Assembly: GCA_022925895.1 (NCBI GenBank)
Contig: JAKSYS010000478.1
Coordinates: 1 to 49,649 of the forward strand
Source of the DNA: Fragilaria crotonensis
Taxonomy: Eukaryota; Bacillariophyta; Fragilariophyceae; Fragilariales; Fragilariaceae
Direction: 5' to 3'
DNA length: 49,649 nucleotides
Below are positions 39,628 through 49,649 of this stretch, piece after piece; position 1 is the stretch's first letter; the number at the start of each line of letters is the position of its first letter. The position numbers and the translations under genes are program-made. The notes under the pieces are model-generated. The model worked only from the letters and a program-made list of their open reading frames with translations. It was not told the DNA's origin and did not search any database.

Positions 39628-40986
39628 TCAGGCATCAGCGTCATATTCAACGACCTCTGTTGACGAATTTGCCGCGGTCGCCGCAATCGCGCGTGGCTGG
39701 TCGCTTGTACGGTTGTCGTTTGTGTATCGGCCGCCACCGCGCCCGCCGTACGAGCCACGGTCCGCGTATCCTCGGCCGCCACCGCGTCCATAACCACCTC
39801 CACGGCCGTCGAAGCGACCCGAACCACCGCGATTGGCTAGGTATTCACGACGCTGATGAATATAAGCAATGCCTCCACATGTTCTCAATTTCTCCCACTC
39901 ATCACTTGTAAAGTTTCGATTGATATCGGATACATCAACTCCGTTCATTACAACTTTCAACTTTTGTCCCCCACCGCCACGGCCGCCACCGCGATTACCG
40001 GAGCGTCCACCCACGACTGCCGCCTCCACGAGACTTGGTCGACGTTGTGGCACCAATCGATCGTTTGTTGTTCTTACCTGGTTCGGATAGTGCGAATCGA
40101 CTCGAGACCGTTCGGGAAAGTGTGATACACGCGGCATCAAAATCAGCCAAGTACTTATCACGTACAATTCCCATAGTCGTCTGAACCTGAATATCGTCAC
40201 AACGTATGCTGCGAAGAAGGAACTGTACCTTTGTTGCTCATACATGGGCTGCCCTGCATCTTCCAATTCTTTGAACGCCTCATTCATCCGGGTTAAATAT
40301 TTCTCGAATGGAAATGCAGCTTCACTTTTCCAGAAAAGCGCTTCCAATTTCGCATTTGCCGAAGCTGCACGCCTCATATCGTGCGCCTCTCCAATATAAT
40401 GTTCGCGTAAGAGCAAATGCGCGGCACGTCCATCACCATCGCTTACCTTTTCAAACCAGGTTGCACCGTCTGTCTTTGTCAATAAGTCTTTGAACAAGTG
40501 ATAAACCTCACGATTGTCTTCAATGTATTGCGGGGTGTCGAACGATACCGCCCATAACGTGCGAGTATACTCATCTGGCGCATCATTAGGATCGGCATCA
40601 GCAGGGCGAATAACATAGCTCAAGGGCACACCAGCTTTACCCTTCCTCGAGTCAAGATAATTTGTCACTTTCTTTATCCAATTCTTATAATCACTTGCGT
40701 TAAACGCGTCAGGATAATACAGCTTTGAGTCAGACTCCTTGCCTTCCTTAACCAAGGACATTTCACGAATGAGTTGGGCAATCTTGGCATCATTCAACTC
40801 CGTTAGATCACATGGAGCATCCTCGCGGAGTTTCTTGTTAACCCAGAACTTGACTGCCTTCAACTTCTTTGTGCGAGCTAAACCCATCAAAACTCTAGTA
40901 GCCGCAGGGGAACGTTTAGAATTGCGGTCCGCCATGGAGTCCAACTCAGAATCCGTATAGTTGGCTAGCTCCTCAACAGACTCCAA
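39628..40986 (-). CDS. E3 gag with RGG-rich C-terminus
   Basis: 452 residues as read, starting at the ATG at 40986 (MESVEELANYTDSELDSM). The body contains WIKKVTNYLDSRKGKAG, DGATWFEKVSDGDGRAAHLLLREHY and FEKYLTRMNEAF. Near 40230–40060 the reading appears to lose frame briefly (a Phe/Arg-rich stretch). It then returns in VSDINRNFTSDEWEKLRTCGG, typical of CoDi Gag. The C-terminus has dense Arg-Gly-Gly repeats instead of a CCHC knuckle, a probable RNA-binding tail. Confidence 0.82.
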   Translation of the reverse strand: MESVEELANYTDSELDSMADRNSKRSPAATRVLMGLARTKKLKAVKFWVNKKLREDAPCDLTELNDAKIAQLIREMSLVKEGKESDSKLYYPDAFNASDYKNWIKKVTNYLDSRKGKAGVPLSYVIRPADADPNDAPDEYTRTLWAVSFDTPQYIEDNREVYHLFKDLLTKTDGATWFEKVSDGDGRAAHLLLREHYIGEAHDMRRAASANAKLEALFWKSEAAFPFEKYLTRMNEAFKELEDAGQPMYEQQRYSSFFAAYVVTIFRFRRLWELYVISTWLILMPRVSHFPERSRVDSHYPNQVRTTNDRLVPQRRPSLVEAAVVGGRSGNRGGGRGGGGQKLKVVMNGVDVSDINRNFTSDEWEKLRTCGGIAYIHQRREYLANRGGSGRFDGRGGGYGRGGGRGYADRGSYGGRGGGRYTNDNRTSDQPRAIAATAANSSTEVVEYDADA

Positions 40987-41469
40987 CCCTTCATACTCAA
41001 TAAGTCGAGTTTGGGAGGATATCCCTCAATCCACACACGTGAAGAATAAAACGCATCGGCTGATGTTCCAACCCAGGGAACATCGCTTCAAGATCAACGA
41101 CGATGGGAATTTCTGCCATGATGTCTGTGTCAATTTACGAGAGGGTGTCAATACCACTCCTACGTGCGTGCGAATACCAGCGATTTCGGACAACATATTG
41201 TGACCGCCGTGACCATGGGAGTCAACATCGCGCCAAGAGATGATCCGTCTCTGGCTTGTACGTACAAACGCAAAGGCTGGAACCCAGACCAATGCTCTAT
41301 GACCGGCTGAGCGACCCCATGACGGTGGCCTACCTTAATCGCTCATACAATGCCATGTCATAGCATCACCTCGTCCGTTTATCCGAGGGATGGCAACACA
41401 TGGGTGTCGTCTTTTCAAAACGCAACTCCTCGTTCTCATATCTTTCTCAATTCACTGGGTCTGATAAAC
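40987..41469 (-). other. E3 5' leader with primer-binding region
   Basis: Between gag and the 5' LTR. The 14 nt next to the LTR on the plus strand, TGGGTCTGATAAAC (41456–41469), are identical to those at the same place in E4, which marks them as the primer-binding site. They do not start with TGG on the minus strand, so priming by an internal tRNA segment is likely. No gene seen. Confidence 0.6.
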
Positions 41470-41663
41470 TGTTTAAGATAAGCCGTCATGTCCAAAGAAA
41501 CACTTACCACACAAGCAAGAAGATCAATAACAACAGGTTAAAACAATATTATAATATAATATATAAAGATACACGTTACGTTCACATAATGACTGAATCA
41601 CGAGTCCGGATCGATATAATGACCCACCGATAGTACAGTAGACAGTACGACCAGCATTAAACA
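41470..41663 (-). repeat. E3 5' LTR (194 bp, intact)
   Basis: Begins TGTTTAAGATAAGCCG and ends GCATTAAACA. It is the reference for the interrupted left copy. Confidence 0.9.
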
Positions 41664-41745
41664 AAGAATATCATAAAGATAGAACTGTCGTACCGTACGA
41701 CAGTCATACAGTACAGTCCATGACTGTAGCATGGCCACTTAATCA
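41664..41745 (-). repeat. E4 left LTR, second fragment
   Basis: AAGAATATCATAAAG... to CACTTAATCA matches 48027–48110, with two fewer T near the end. It contains the inverted repeat TCGTACCGTACGA. Confidence 0.88.
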
Positions 41746-41890
41746 GTCCCCTCGAATTAATGGGGCTAAGCCATACGGGCACATTAGTTCGTCGATGCGT
41801 GTATACATACGATCAGAGTGTGATATTTAGCAGCCATGGCTGGCATGCAAGGGAACCCAAAAAGAAACCTGCGAACCTCAAGGAGGATCA
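41746..41890 (-). other. E4 polypurine tract and 3' untranslated region
   Basis: CGAGGGGAC on the minus strand (about 41746–41754) abuts the LTR start. The remainder holds no gene. Confidence 0.6.
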
Positions 41891-44064
41891 TCAACAGTGA
41901 TCGGTTATATCGTATAGAATCAAGCCCACGAGATGGTCGCGTTTCTGGCCTCCGGGAATGATTTTAGAGCAAATGTCGGCTGGGTTATCATGGGTCGACA
42001 CATGACCCGTTAGGCATTCACCCATGGCTACTGCCTCACGCACCGCGTGGTAGAACAGAATTTGATTTCTTCTTCAACGTCGATTCTGGTCGTTGAGTAT
42101 TATGAATGACAGACATGTTGTCACCATAGATGTCTGACGGGCCGGATAATGGGACTCCCATCATCCGCAATTTGTATCGGAGGCCACGCAAGGTTTCCAT
42201 TCCTTGCTTCATCGCAACGAATTCGGCCCCAAATACACTCGTCTCAATCGTAGATTGTTTCTTTGAGAACCACGTTATTGGCGACATATTCAAGTACACA
42301 ATAAATCCAGTTCGTGATTGTCTCGTGCGTTGGTCGCCCGCATGATCGGAATCAACGAACATGCGCAAATCAACTTCCTTTCCGCGTGTAGGGGCGCATT
42401 CGGTGGGATTGCCTCTGTGACATCTCCGTAGTATTCCTTCCAGTTGCACACCTTAAAGGATGACATATCGATAAGGGGGTACGACGGGTCAAAAACGATA
42501 CGAGCATTATGCTTCTTCTCGAGGAATTGAAAACGTGGAATACGGCCTCCAATGCCCCTCGCGTGGTTGTACAAGGTATGAGGCAAGTTCAGAAACCTCA
42601 GTGATGATATCAATACGCCCCAGTTCGACGCACCAGCGCAACACTCCAATTTGCGTCTGATAGAATGAGGATTGTGCTGTGTCGAGTACTGGACTCGTGT
42701 CCAATTCCGGAGCATAATTGAGTGGGAATGGGCCTTTGATCTCTTTGACCACTGACGTGACGGAAAGTTTGCAGCGTGATATGCTTTCACATTCTGTACC
42801 GCAGCCTGGATATACTTGCTGGAACTCATAGCCCAGGATTGTACTCCATTTGGTAGCGTATACAGACGGAGTTTTGCACCCAAATAGAACTCGGGGTCGC
42901 GGATCGATCCTGGTTTAGTCTTAAAGTAGTGATCGATTTCTTGCAAAGCACGTAAACCATCATGGTGCACGACCAGGATATCGTCGACATACAACAGACA
43001 ATACGCATAGTATTTGTAGCCATCGTCCTTACGAACCTCAGGCTTCATCCAAACGTCAGGATCGGCTTTACACGATTCCCACCCAAGGTGCCTCATGCAA
43101 TCGGCTAGGTGGTTACGAAACGATGCGCCAGCGGACTTCAAACCGTATAAGGCCCTCACGATGATTGCCTTCTTGCCAGCATTCTCTCCGAACTCCGGCC
43201 CAAGTCGACACCATATCTTTTCACCTACGGGAGCGGTGAGATAGGCATTCTCAATATTGGCCGTTTTTACTTCGAGGTCATTAAGAGTCAATGCAATCCT
43301 TACTGACTCTCTAGATACAACGCTTGCATACATGACATGCGCGGGTGGCGAGTCGGTCATGTGACCCCCTGCCACCAGTCGGGCTTTCCTCTGAAAATCC
43401 TCCATCTTAACGTCATAAATAAGATGGCACCCGATCTCTTGGAAGGTTGGTGGTGGGTTCGTTTTGTCATCCATCACCTGGAATGCCACCTGTACCTTCG
43501 CCATTTCTTTTCGGATTGCGTCTTGCCACAACGTGTTTCCGTTCTCGCGGTCAATACGGATGCAATCCTCATAGGTTTTAGGTACTTCAATACCAAACTT
43601 ATGAGTTCGCTTATGGTATCGACTATTAATGGCAGCAATGATGCGATTGCGTCGTTTCTGCGTAAAAGGTACCCACCAAGCGAAGGCTGGTTCGGTATCT
43701 ATCCCTTGGGCTACCGCATTATTGGCCACCTCGGATTGGATTCCTTCAGGTCGGCAAGTCGTTCCCGACCTACTACCGTCCTTCCATTCCACACAGAGTT
43801 GCCACCCCTTGTGGTCTTGCGAAAGTGTCGGTTTGATCCACGCTGGACATACATGTCCTTGCGGTCTACCGCCGTCGAGTCCCTTCGATGGTCAATGATA
43901 CCTTCTAATAGGAGATATTGATTCCCCTCCGTGTCGCACATTGCATAAATGTTCTGTGCGATCACGTTGGCAACGAGTTCTGCGGTTTGTCCGTCGGCAA
44001 ACTCCATTGTAGATTCGCGTATCAAGAATGGGATTCTGGTTGGCCTTCCCAATGAGACTGCCAT
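41891..44064 (-). CDS. E4 pol: reverse transcriptase and RNase H (frame broken)
   Basis: From 44064 leftward: the linker VIAQNIYAMCDTEGNQYLLL, then EPAFAWWVPFTQKRRNRII, and from 43700 a long intact RT with GCHLIYDVKMEDFQRKARLV, VKTANIENAYLTAPVGEKIW (first Asp position reads N-I-E-N in place of D-I-x-N), IVRALYGLKSAGASF and YCLLYVDDILVVHHD (catalytic YVDD). RNase H lies at 42449–41891: FVDSDHAGDQRTRQSRTG, ETSVFGAEFVAMKQ and YGDNMSVIHNT, then HAVREAVAMGE and a C-terminal end at the TGA at 41891. Shifts occur at about 43770, 42760–42500, 42430 and 42060. Replacement of Asp in motif A would be expected to inactivate the RT if real. Confidence 0.82.
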
Positions 44065-44123
44065 CAGCTCCCGTTTTCTACCCCGGACCTTGGCACTTAA
44101 ATGTTTGTCACCGAGAGGCAGCG

Positions 44124-45959
44124 TTACTTCGGCTCCACGTATTGATCATACGTGTCTACGTCGGGTTCCTCATCGGCTTCGGGAACTAATGTCCGTTCTC
44201 CTTCGTCATCGTCGGCGTAATATTGGAAGTCTGGAGTGCCAAGATCTTCCAATTCTGGATCGTTAGCAAAGTCTTCATACTTAAACCCGTCCCTAGAGCG
44301 GTGTTCACCTTCTCCGTGAAAACTTCGCGTCTGCGCTTCATCGTCGTCAGACATTTCATCCTGCGTCAGCAACCGAACTGTGGACCGATACACGACCTGG
44401 CCGTTTTCCTTCAAAACTTTCCTGGTCATGGCTGGACCAATGTCAATGGCGGGTCCCAAATCACGCCCCAATACCATCGACTCATCCGGGTACGTCACGG
44501 AGGTATCTCTGAAGAGAACCCACTCATACCACTTATGTAAAGCGAAAGGAGATATGTCAGCAGTTTCGCCGCTGACTAGGGTCTCTGGTACCTGCCCGTT
44601 CAGCCGACAAATGTTGTGGGCAGTGTGGATCGAACATAAGCCTCGCGCTCGAGGCAATCACCCCATAAACGTTTCGGTGCACCGGACCGAACCATTTGTC
44701 TACCAACACCTTCTTCAGCTCCCGTATGGCCGCTTCTGCGGCATTCGACCATGGTGTGTGTGGTTCCGTTTGTCTTACTCGCGTCCAAACTTCCCTTCAT
44801 TTCCTTCGGAACAATCCCATAGTCTGCTCCCTCGCACCGTCCATGATGATCGTGTTTGGAACTCCGTCGCGTTGGAATAACAGGGAGAGTCCCTCGTGCG
44901 CGAGCGATTTCTTGGACATCGGAAACGCACGACACCAACCATCTGCCGTCGCGAATATTTGCGCGTATCGATTGTTCCGCCGAGAGACTGTATTCGATAC
45001 AAGTGTATCGGTAAAACAATCGATGGGCAACCGCCTGTATCGGAGCTGTCGATCATTCGTACGAAAACGCCTCGACAGACTCGGATGTAGTACCGTCCGA
45101 ATCCCTCGTTGCGTTGTCACATTTATGGTTCGCTTGGCCGTTTGGAGATCAATACTCCAATTCCGCGCCAAGAGTTGGGGATCGAATTGCTTTCCGGCAG
45201 GGCTAGGCCGGAGAGCCGCAACAGCACGGGTGAGGGACTTGATCTCAAACGTTGGCGAGGTCGTTGTAAGGATAGGCTTGTTGCGGCTAGTCCAAGTTGT
45301 AGTCCGTTCATGAACGAAACCATGTTAGAAACCGAGCAGAGTCGCCTTGACGGCTGCGGTGCGCCGATACGGTCCCCTGTTTCTGACAGGTGTTTCGTAA
45401 GGGCGGCCTCCTCAGCGGCAAAGGAGGGATCATATGGGTCATATGGTGGGTCTTCGCTGGTGAGGGTAAGATGTGGTAACATCTCATATTCGGCAACGGT
45501 CGGCTTGCGGGTGGGGAATGTGGACGTGACACCTTGGATCGAGCGGGATCACGTAGGGTGTCGTATTCATCTGTTGGGATCACGAGGAGTCGTCAAGTCA
45601 GTAGCATTGTCAGTAAGAAAACGAGGCGTCTCGTTGATTATTACGTCATTCAGTCTGACTTGCGTGGTCGACAACAGGTTATGGGAGAGGTCAGGGATGT
45701 GGATCGCCTGGTGAACCATGAGGATGACTGTTTCTCCAGTAGGGGGATCATCGTACGCAAGGGCTGCAGAAACTGTCTTGAGGTCCTTCGCGATCGGGCC
45801 TGACGGATCGTAACCTGTCACATTAATTGGGCGATCGTAATCATGGACTACTAAACAGTTATTGCCTACGGCACATTGGTCGGCATGCGAATCGAGATCC
45901 GTCCGAGATTCGTTCGGAACAGTAACGTCTAGAGATCCCAACGTGCGTAGGACGGCCAA
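44124..45959 (-). CDS. E4 pol: protease and integrase (frame broken)
   Basis: The protease (45959–45567) has the CoDi active site DLDSHADQCAVGNN and later SHNLLSTTQVRLND. The next pieces read VIPTDEYDT and EMLPHLTLTSEDPPYDPYD. The integrase (45171–44797) has GIRTVLHPSLSRRFRTNDRQLRYRRL (in parts), Asp in DCFTDTL and Asp in IIMDGAREQT. Then come VPKEMKGSLDASKTNG and, in 44657–44124, NGQVPETLVSGETADISPF and KWYEWVLFRD, the CoDi integrase tail, ending in an acidic linker. Frame changes near 45560, 45170, 44810 and 44640 break it. Confidence 0.82.
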
Positions 45960-47443
45960 ACAGGCCGAAGGTCACTGGGACTCCGCTGTTGAAGCCTTCT
46001 TTTGTCGCGAAAGTGCCGCGTTACTTCGGTTAGTACCAACCTTGGCTTTCTTGGGCGGTTTCTGGGTTGCCAAGGACGAGTCACTGCTTGAGCTAACTGT
46101 CCCCTGTTCATCAACAGTGGCCTTGCTCATTTGCTTGCCAATTGCGAGACCTGCCGGTTGACCGCACGAAGATTCTTAATCACGTCCTTGGGTTTCCACC
46201 GCTCTTTGTCTTACTGTCTTTGGCGCCTGGTTTGTGACCTCGTTTCAGGCGCTTAGACGCAGGTTCCTTCTTCTGCTCAGGTGTGAGTTTGGCATACTGC
46301 GTCTTTTGTATAGTACCGATCCTCTATCGCATTGGCTTTACATTTGCCGGTTTTCAACTCCGAGATGTTGACGGTCGGGGAATTCGATTTCCCTTGAGGT
46401 CTGGCGGATGTAATCCTGATAGAGGTGACGCGCATCAAAGTCATTCCTCAAGCTCGTCGGACATGATCCGAGTTTTGACCGCATCGAACTTGTCCGTCTT
46501 GATGCCATCAAGTAAGCGAACCTTGGAGCGGGGATCAATCCCAGTGTAGCCATGTTCGACAAGGCCTTCCATCACGGAATGTTGCTGTTTATGGACGTTG
46601 ATATATTTCTCAAAGTCCCAGCGGCGTTGCTCACCATTGTAGACCGTATCCTTGAGCTTCTGTTCCGCCATTGTTGCCATATTGTCGATGTTATTAGGCC
46701 CTAAATAATGGAGGTAGAGCCCATGGTAGGCCATGCGACCATCACGAGTCTTTTGTGCCGGCTTCACATACGTCCAACAAGGATGTTCACGTGTGATTTG
46801 GGAGATAATATCCCAAACTCTACCTCGATTCGCAAGATAGACTGGGTCAGGAACCCTAACGTTCTCAGCGTTGAGCGTATAATGCGGCGCCCTTGCTATC
46901 ATTTCGTCTTGTATGGTAGGATACGTCGCATTGGCATCGTCGTCTGGGATGGCTTCCTCCTTTCGAACAACGTAAGCCAGCGGGATCATGCGTTCGCCAA
47001 GGACCGATCGGAGGTACTCATCGATCGCCTCCATTGTCTTCGGCCAATCTTTGGCGTTAATAGTCGGCAAATCATCGGGGATTCAAACTCACGGGGCTCT
47101 CTGACTCTTCGAATCGCTTCAAGGGTGATGTCGGCAGGGGACGACAGTTTGACTCACTCGCATCTGATGGCGGAGGTAGAAAGCGAGGAGTTTGAGGTGT
47201 CCTTCTGCACGTTGGTTGACAGGTACCCCGGGTTTGGGATGTTGGCGGCACAGCCACCCCTCCTGGCGGGGCAGGGATCATCCCTCCCGGGCGTCGGATC
47301 ACAGCGCACAAACTAGCAATCTCGTCATCGGTGAGAAGTCTAATTTCCTCTGGGAATCCATCCTGTTCATCAACGAGTGCCTGGGCAGCAGCCTCAGTGA
47401 AACCCAGGCGGGTCATAGCCGCACGCATAACGGCGTTGTTCAT
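45960..47443 (-). CDS. E4 gag (frame broken)
   Basis: Starts at the ATG at 47443 (MNNAVMRAAMTRLGFTEAAA) with a Pro-rich first part ending near 47072, shifts into DMPTINAKDWPKTMEAIDEYL (47070 on) and runs intact to 46441 (DIISQITREHPCWTYVKPA, RRWDFEKYINVHKQQHS, KTRIMSDELEE). Further pieces with LYQDYIRQTSREIEF, IEDRYYTKD and a lysine-rich segment (as GHKPGAKDSK) lead to the protease. This order and these motifs match Gag of diatom CoDi elements. I see no CCHC knuckle. Confidence 0.75.
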
Positions 47444-47988
47444 ACCGCAAAGAGGTCGAGCAAGAACAGAAAACCAGTTCGATAAAAAGAAGAAGTGAGC
47501 AATCGAAAATGGTTTTGTCTCGGTCCGTTGATCCGTTCAACGGAGCTCGTCTCTGGTATGGTCCCAGTAGCTCTGTAGTGGGTAAACCGAAAATTTGTAC
47601 CGAAAATGCTTTAATCATCGACGGATGTATATGTACGTTTATCCGAAGGACTCAACTTCCGGCTAGACGGGTCGGGTTCTTTTGCCCGCGATGGTACGGG
47701 CATGGGTCAAGGCGCCCCTTGGTTCCCATCGTGGCTGTCGATTTGCGGATCGACTGATGTAACGGGGCCTTAGGCATCGCCAGTTACCCTTCCAATCATG
47801 CCACGCGATCCATCAGTCACGTCTCGGTCACTGGGAAGAGGCAGTTTGACGCATGCCCAGGCGTGAACGTAAGCGATCAAGGACACTTGGGTTGAGAGCA
47901 AAATCATCCCGATGGACTGTCTAAAACCCGCGAAACGAACGGCACGACGTCAATGCCCGTACCCATGGAGCGATTGGGTCTGATAAAC
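47444..47988 (-). other. E4 5' leader with primer-binding region
   Basis: 545 bp between gag and the 5' LTR with no convincing ORF. TGGGTCTGATAAAC (47975–47988) next to the LTR equals the E3 sequence at 41456–41469 and is the likely primer-binding site. Confidence 0.6.
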
Positions 47989-48110
47989 TGAGAAAAGACG
48001 GTCACAGTAACATGAAGGTGCGATAAAAGAATATCATAAAGATAGAACTGTCGTACCGTACGACAGTCATACAGTACAGTCCATGACTGTAGCATGGCCA
48101 CTTTTAATCA
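47989..48110 (-). repeat. E4 5' LTR (122 bp, intact)
   Basis: Begins TGAGAAAAGACGG and ends TTTTAATCA. It contains the palindromic TCGTACCGTACGA and is followed by the target duplication GAAT at 48111–48114. Confidence 0.88.
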
Positions 48111-48114
48111 GAAT

Positions 48115-48635
48115 TTCGAACGTCAGGAGGGATTTTTTTGCTTAAAGATTTACTACATCTCCGCGTACCTACAGGTTAAGTGGGATGCCAGTTGTGGGAT
48201 GTGGGATGGACAGTGATCAGTAATCCCAGGCAACGGTAGTCCCTACCTACCATCGGGAAATCTCATCGGTGTGTCTGGTCATCTATGTGTCATCAGTTGA
48301 CGAGGAACACGAGACGATGACGAACAACGATGAAAGGGTAGTTTCTATCTCAGCAGCGGTTCTACGCTGGGATCATGAAGGGCCGCTCATCTGGTACAAA
48401 GATCAACCAGGCTTTACTGGTTACTTCGTTACTCGCATTCTTGGGTTTACCTCAAGCGAGGTTACTCAAGATTGAGCATCCAAGAACAAGTACCTGGTCG
48501 GGCTTACTTTGGTATTGTCCTCACTTGTTTGGATTTTGACCTTCGCCCTCGGACCGTACATTCAAGGTTGTTTTGTCTTTAATTCACTCATTTGATTCTG
48601 TTTTTTCTTCTTCTTCTCTTTCGCTCCCTTTCCTC
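48115..48635. other. Spacer right of E4, no gene seen
   Basis: No convincing coding or RNA feature. The last 45 bp or so before 48636 are very pyrimidine-rich (TTTTTTCTTCTTCTTCTC), like a leader or promoter segment of the following frame. Confidence 0.5.
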
Positions 48636-49649
48636 ATGTCAACTGATCCGTTGCTCGCTCTTCTCGGCGACGCGTCCTCGTTGCTGATCTCCGCGGCTCC
48701 GGCCGCTGGCTCCTCGGGTGCTCCTCCGATCCTTCGGGATAGGGGGGTTGGTGCAGTGCCTTCTTTAGGTACGCCTCCATCTAAGATGTACTCGGTTGTG
48801 AAACTTGATCGTTCGATTCCAGGTTTGTGTTTTGGAATGATCGGCGTAGGTAGTGCGTTTTGCTTTAAGGTTGATTGAAAGGTGAAGGCGCATATGGAAC
48901 ACAAGATTGCGTTGTCGGCAAGGGAAATGGAAGTGGTCGTCATTCAGAGACCATCACCATTCACTGCATTCCGTGAACCTGTTTTGGCTTCGAGCAGGCT
49001 GTCGGAAGGCATCTGGAAGGACTGGGAAGGAAAGTCCATGGGACTGCTGGAGTGGTCAAAAGAATTTCAAGCCGTCAATTGCGCGGTTGACGGGATGACG
49101 TCATCTGAAGATGTGAAGGAAGCAACGGAGTTCATTGACAAAGCTGATTTGTTCCGTACTCCCTCCAAACGCAAGAGGGATGTTAAGGGTGCAGGACCGT
49201 TCGGAGGGACTGGGAATTCCTTAACCACGAGAGGATGCTTCCAACTGATGCCGATGATTTGGATCAAACCATCAAGACAGGAGTAACCAAGGAGTTTCTA
49301 ACCAAAACCTTGGCCCCTGTTGAAACTAGCATGGTCAAAATGGGAAGCACATTGGAGGATGTTGCTAAAGTGACTCTGGAGAGGTTTGTATCTAATGAAA
49401 AGGATGCGGTGCTCATGGCGGTGCATTTTAATCACTGAAAGGAAACTTGGGGTGCACCCACCATCATTGGTGTGAAATTCAGATCCCCAACGTTGTGGGG
49501 AACGATTTCGTTCATTGTGGATGAAGTGAAGAGGTTGGTGACTCCCTCGAGGCTTGGATGCAGAGATGTTGCCCTTCAAGGAGTCGGTGACTGAGTTCTT
49601 GCGCGCTCATTCGACGTTGCGGCATCCGATGGCAAATCATCCACTTGTC
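48636..49649 (+). pseudogene. Unknown protein, degenerate and cut by the window edge
   Basis: From the ATG at 48636 (MSTDPLLALLGDASSLL) the frame reads LGTPPSKMYSVVKLDR and GLCFGMIGVGSAFCF, meets TGA at 48876, and continues in the same frame (KAHMEHKIALSAREMEVVV, LFRTPSKRKRD). A one-base shift at about 49205–49235 leads to GVTKEFLTKTLAPVETSMVKM. Further in-frame TGA codons occur at 49436 and about 49590. Similar compact proteins (a hydrophobic start, a PPSKMYSV segment, a KRKRD basic stretch) look to me like the first ORF of a diatom repeat element, but I cannot assign a family. The cysteine/histidine spacing (C-F-...-H-M-E-H) could be a zinc site. Confidence 0.45.

Larger units (their letters stand above)
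34774..41663 (-). mobile_element. E3: CoDi-like Copia retrotransposon inserted into E4's LTR
   Basis: LTRs of about 194 bp begin TGTTTAA and end TTAAACA, a perfect 7-bp terminal inversion. The left LTR (34774–35205) carries a 239-bp insertion; the right LTR is 41470–41663. AAGA is duplicated at 34770–34773 and 41664–41667. A 5-bp AAAGA duplication is possible if one A was lost or the terminal A is counted. Coding (minus strand): gag with RGG repeats (40986–39628), protease-integrase (39514–37949), RT/RNase H (about 37947–35355). The LTRs differ by one base outside the insertion, so E3 is recent. Confidence 0.88.
34733..48110 (-). mobile_element. E4: CoDi-like Copia retrotransposon, split by E3
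   Basis: The LTRs are short (about 122 bp). The right LTR is intact (47989–48110). The left LTR is cut into 34733–34773 and 41664–41745 by insertion of E3. LTR ends are TG...CA. GAAT flanks the element (34729–34732 and 48111–48114); with the terminal A counted, a 5-bp AGAAT is also possible. Coding on the minus strand is gag (from 47443), protease with the DSHAD motif, integrase, RT with YVDD, and RNase H to 41891, all in several broken frames. Without E3 the element is about 6.5 kb. Confidence 0.85.

Noticed and set aside
39459..39911. Plus-strand Arg/Pro-rich ORF opposite E3 gag
   Set aside because: It mirrors the RGG repeat on the other strand.
1..49649. tRNA, rRNA, CRISPR arrays, bacterial operons
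   Set aside because: Nothing with the right structure was seen. Introns, retroelements and plastid targeting indicate a eukaryotic nuclear genome.

Overview
The window looks like nuclear DNA of a diatom, most likely a pennate one. Genes are sparse and carry short GT–AG introns (67–147 nt). The bacterial-type leucyl-tRNA synthetase begins with a signal peptide followed by an S-A-F-R-P motif, the bipartite plastid-import signature of diatoms and related algae. Most of the DNA is retroelements, including Copia elements with the D-S-H-A-D protease motif known from diatom CoDi lineages. No species can be named from the sequence alone.

Host genes from left to right: an FkbM-type methyltransferase (165–1300, +, frame broken), a Qa-SNARE (1930–3168, −), a phytanoyl-CoA-dioxygenase-like protein (3521–4725, −, one frameshift), plastid or organelle LeuRS with four exons (17240–20276, +), an N-terminally anchored protein (20291–21505, −) that converges on LeuRS with a 14-bp gap, and a PDZ-domain protein (31977–34560, + with two introns and several frame breaks). 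A partial, degenerate ORF runs off the right edge (48636–49649, +).

Mobile DNA fills the rest. Element E1 (4957–16891, −) is an 11.9-kb Copia-type retrotransposon with nearly identical ~900-bp LTRs, a TGGAG target duplication, and an extra ~4.1-kb reading frame of unknown function between the 5' LTR and gag. A decayed hAT transposase lies at 21848–24195 (+). Element E2 (24213–31745, −) is a tyrosine-recombinase (DIRS-order) retroelement. It has Gag with a CCCH finger, RT/RNase H and a tyrosine recombinase, and its termini form A1–internal–B1–A2–B2 split direct repeats with GTAA at every recombination junction. At 34733–48110 there is a nest: CoDi-like Copia element E4 carries a second CoDi-like element, E3, inside its 3' LTR. 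E3's own 3' LTR is interrupted by a 239-bp Helitron-like sequence, and the end of a second copy of that sequence opens the window (1–62).

The elements act independently. Each supplies its own capsid-like Gag, protease or recombinase, integrase and reverse transcriptase. Many reading frames are broken by single-base shifts, several at homopolymers, and the differences between paired LTRs are mostly homopolymer lengths. Some 'pseudogenes' here may therefore be uncorrected sequencing indels rather than real decay. The best candidates for undescribed biology are the large upstream ORF of E1, with its possible spliced expression, and the complete split-repeat architecture of E2.
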